Part shown: positions 62,649 to 63,165 of the stretch, one piece after another
Position numbering within the stretch: position 1 is the first letter of the stretch
Layout of the letters: every line of letters starts with the position of its first letter
NCBI GenBank assembly: GCA_027621405.1
Contig: JAQCBT010000020.1
Coordinates: 1-63,165 of the forward strand
Reading direction: 5' to 3'
DNA from: Pseudomonadota bacterium
Lineage (GTDB): Bacteria; Pseudomonadota; Gammaproteobacteria; Pseudomonadales; Pseudohongiellaceae
DNA: 63,165 bases
The notes under the pieces: generated by a model
The model's database searches: none
What the model was told of the DNA's origin: nothing
Seen by the model: only the letters and a program-made list of their open reading frames with translations
Translations under genes and position numbers: made by a program

Positions 62649-62693
62649 TTTGATTTAGTGGGCTTAGCCTTGAGAAGTATCGAGTACGGCTAG
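62649..62693 (+). pseudogene. fragment of the shared C-terminal export module
   Basis: The frame reads FDLVGLALRSIEYG and stops, matching the last residues of the two complete modules (IDLVGLATTGIEYA or IDLVGLATTGIEYI). Nothing upstream matches, so it is a decayed third copy or a recombination scar. Confidence 0.6.
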
Positions 62694-62846
62694 CGTCAGA
62701 TTTTTTGAGGTAATTCCCAACGGGGATTTTTATCTTATTAAACTGAACTACTTAGCTGCTTGCAATTGCCAAGCTGGAGCTAGTGTGTTGAGAAATCTTT
62801 TATCCATTACTATAAAGTAGATATCTATTAGTAAAAGGAGTTGAGT

Positions 62847-63097
62847 ATGTCAACAAAGCCGACGATTTTAAGCAGCCTGCGGGCAGATTCAGGTTTCTAT
62901 GTAATCTTATCTAATCAGATAACTTGGGATGAAGCTAATACGATTGCGACACAATCTTTTTCATCTAAAGACGGATTAATCTCTAGCTCTTATTTAGTCG
63001 CAATAAATGATGAGTTGGAGCAAAGAAGTCTTGCTGATTGGTTGCAAATTGTTTATCAAACAAACAAAGAATCCTTTCCAATTGTTTCTGATGGTGG
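62847..63097 (+). pseudogene. hypothetical gene interrupted by the second IS copy
   Basis: Starts at 62847 (MSTKPTILSSLRADSGFYVILSNQITWDEANTIATQ) with a strong AAAGGAG. Eighty-three codons are native (to IVSDGGD); from 63098 the frame runs into IS sequence and ends soon after with IS-encoded residues. The 239 bp upstream (62608-62846) hold only the module fragment. No family was recognised; the remainder of the gene may lie beyond the IS, outside the window. Confidence 0.7.
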
Positions 63098-63165
63098 TGA
63101 CATGCCTCACCTAACTGGTCCAGTTTTAAAGTTAGTTTACGCAGCTAATCGCTGATTCGGAAGTT
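63098..63165 (-). mobile_element. IS3-family insertion sequence, second copy (inverted, cut by window edge)
   Basis: These 68 bases are the exact reverse complement of the last 68 bases of the copy at 58721-59958 (TGACATGCCTCACC... to ...TTCGGAAGTT), so an element in opposite orientation begins here. Confidence 0.93.

Noticed and set aside
1..63165. CRISPR arrays, tRNA and rRNA genes
   Set aside because: No regularly spaced direct repeats, no tRNA-like GTTCGA-type arm context and no rRNA motifs were found by eye; a covariance search could still reveal a small RNA.

Overview
This window is chromosomal DNA from a gammaproteobacterium, most likely a marine or oligotrophic heterotroph of the Cellvibrionales/OM60 kind. 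That placement is inferred from HspQ, an mpl/ubiX neighbourhood, a ybbA-ybbP-tesA cluster, a pyrophosphate-type phosphofructokinase, a hemP/TonB haem locus and many fatty-acid catabolism genes. No rRNA, tRNA or CRISPR array was recognised.

Layout. Positions 1-26,800 are mainly housekeeping: a LON-domain protein cut by the left edge, murein recycling (mpl), prenyl-FMN synthesis (ubiX), PPi-phosphofructokinase, vitamin B6 (pdxH, pdxJ), protein deglycation, a YbbA/YbbP-type ABC exporter beside tesA, a bcp peroxiredoxin, purK-purE, a CobB sirtuin, a large DUF255 thioredoxin-fold protein, an orphan STAS protein, a hotdog thioesterase and hspQ. Two copies of a small MITE-like inverted-repeat element sit in gaps at 2,393 and 12,257.

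Positions 26,900-30,480 form an iron/haem locus read on the minus strand: a Fur box, a 53-codon hemP, a TonB-dependent receptor, and a lipoprotein related to CbiX chelatases whose start overlaps the receptor's end. Positions 30,580-49,700 carry lipid or xenobiotic catabolism: haloalkane dehalogenase with an MFS transporter, acyl-CoA synthetase, LCAD-like acyl-CoA dehydrogenase, thiolase, HSD10-like dehydrogenase, AMACR-like CoA transferase/racemase and enoyl-CoA hydratase. A degenerate GGDEF membrane protein, a formylglycine-generating-enzyme homologue and two paralogous secreted proteins of unknown function are interspersed. An S9 peptidase lipoprotein and purC follow, up to 53,360.

From about 53,400 to the right edge the DNA becomes visibly AT-rich and accessory. 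It holds a frameshifted secreted beta-propeller protein, small hypothetical genes, an IS3-family element (58,721-59,958), a truncated second transposase, a metzincin-like secreted protein, and the start of an identical, inverted IS copy at the right edge that interrupts another gene. The beta-propeller and metzincin-like proteins share an almost identical C-terminal module of about 127 residues, probably an export signal, and a scrap of a third copy lies at 62,649. The most interesting leads are the Fur-hemP-TonB-CbiX lipoprotein locus, the shared export module with a possibly phase-variable G tract, and the inverted IS pair enclosing one of its carriers.
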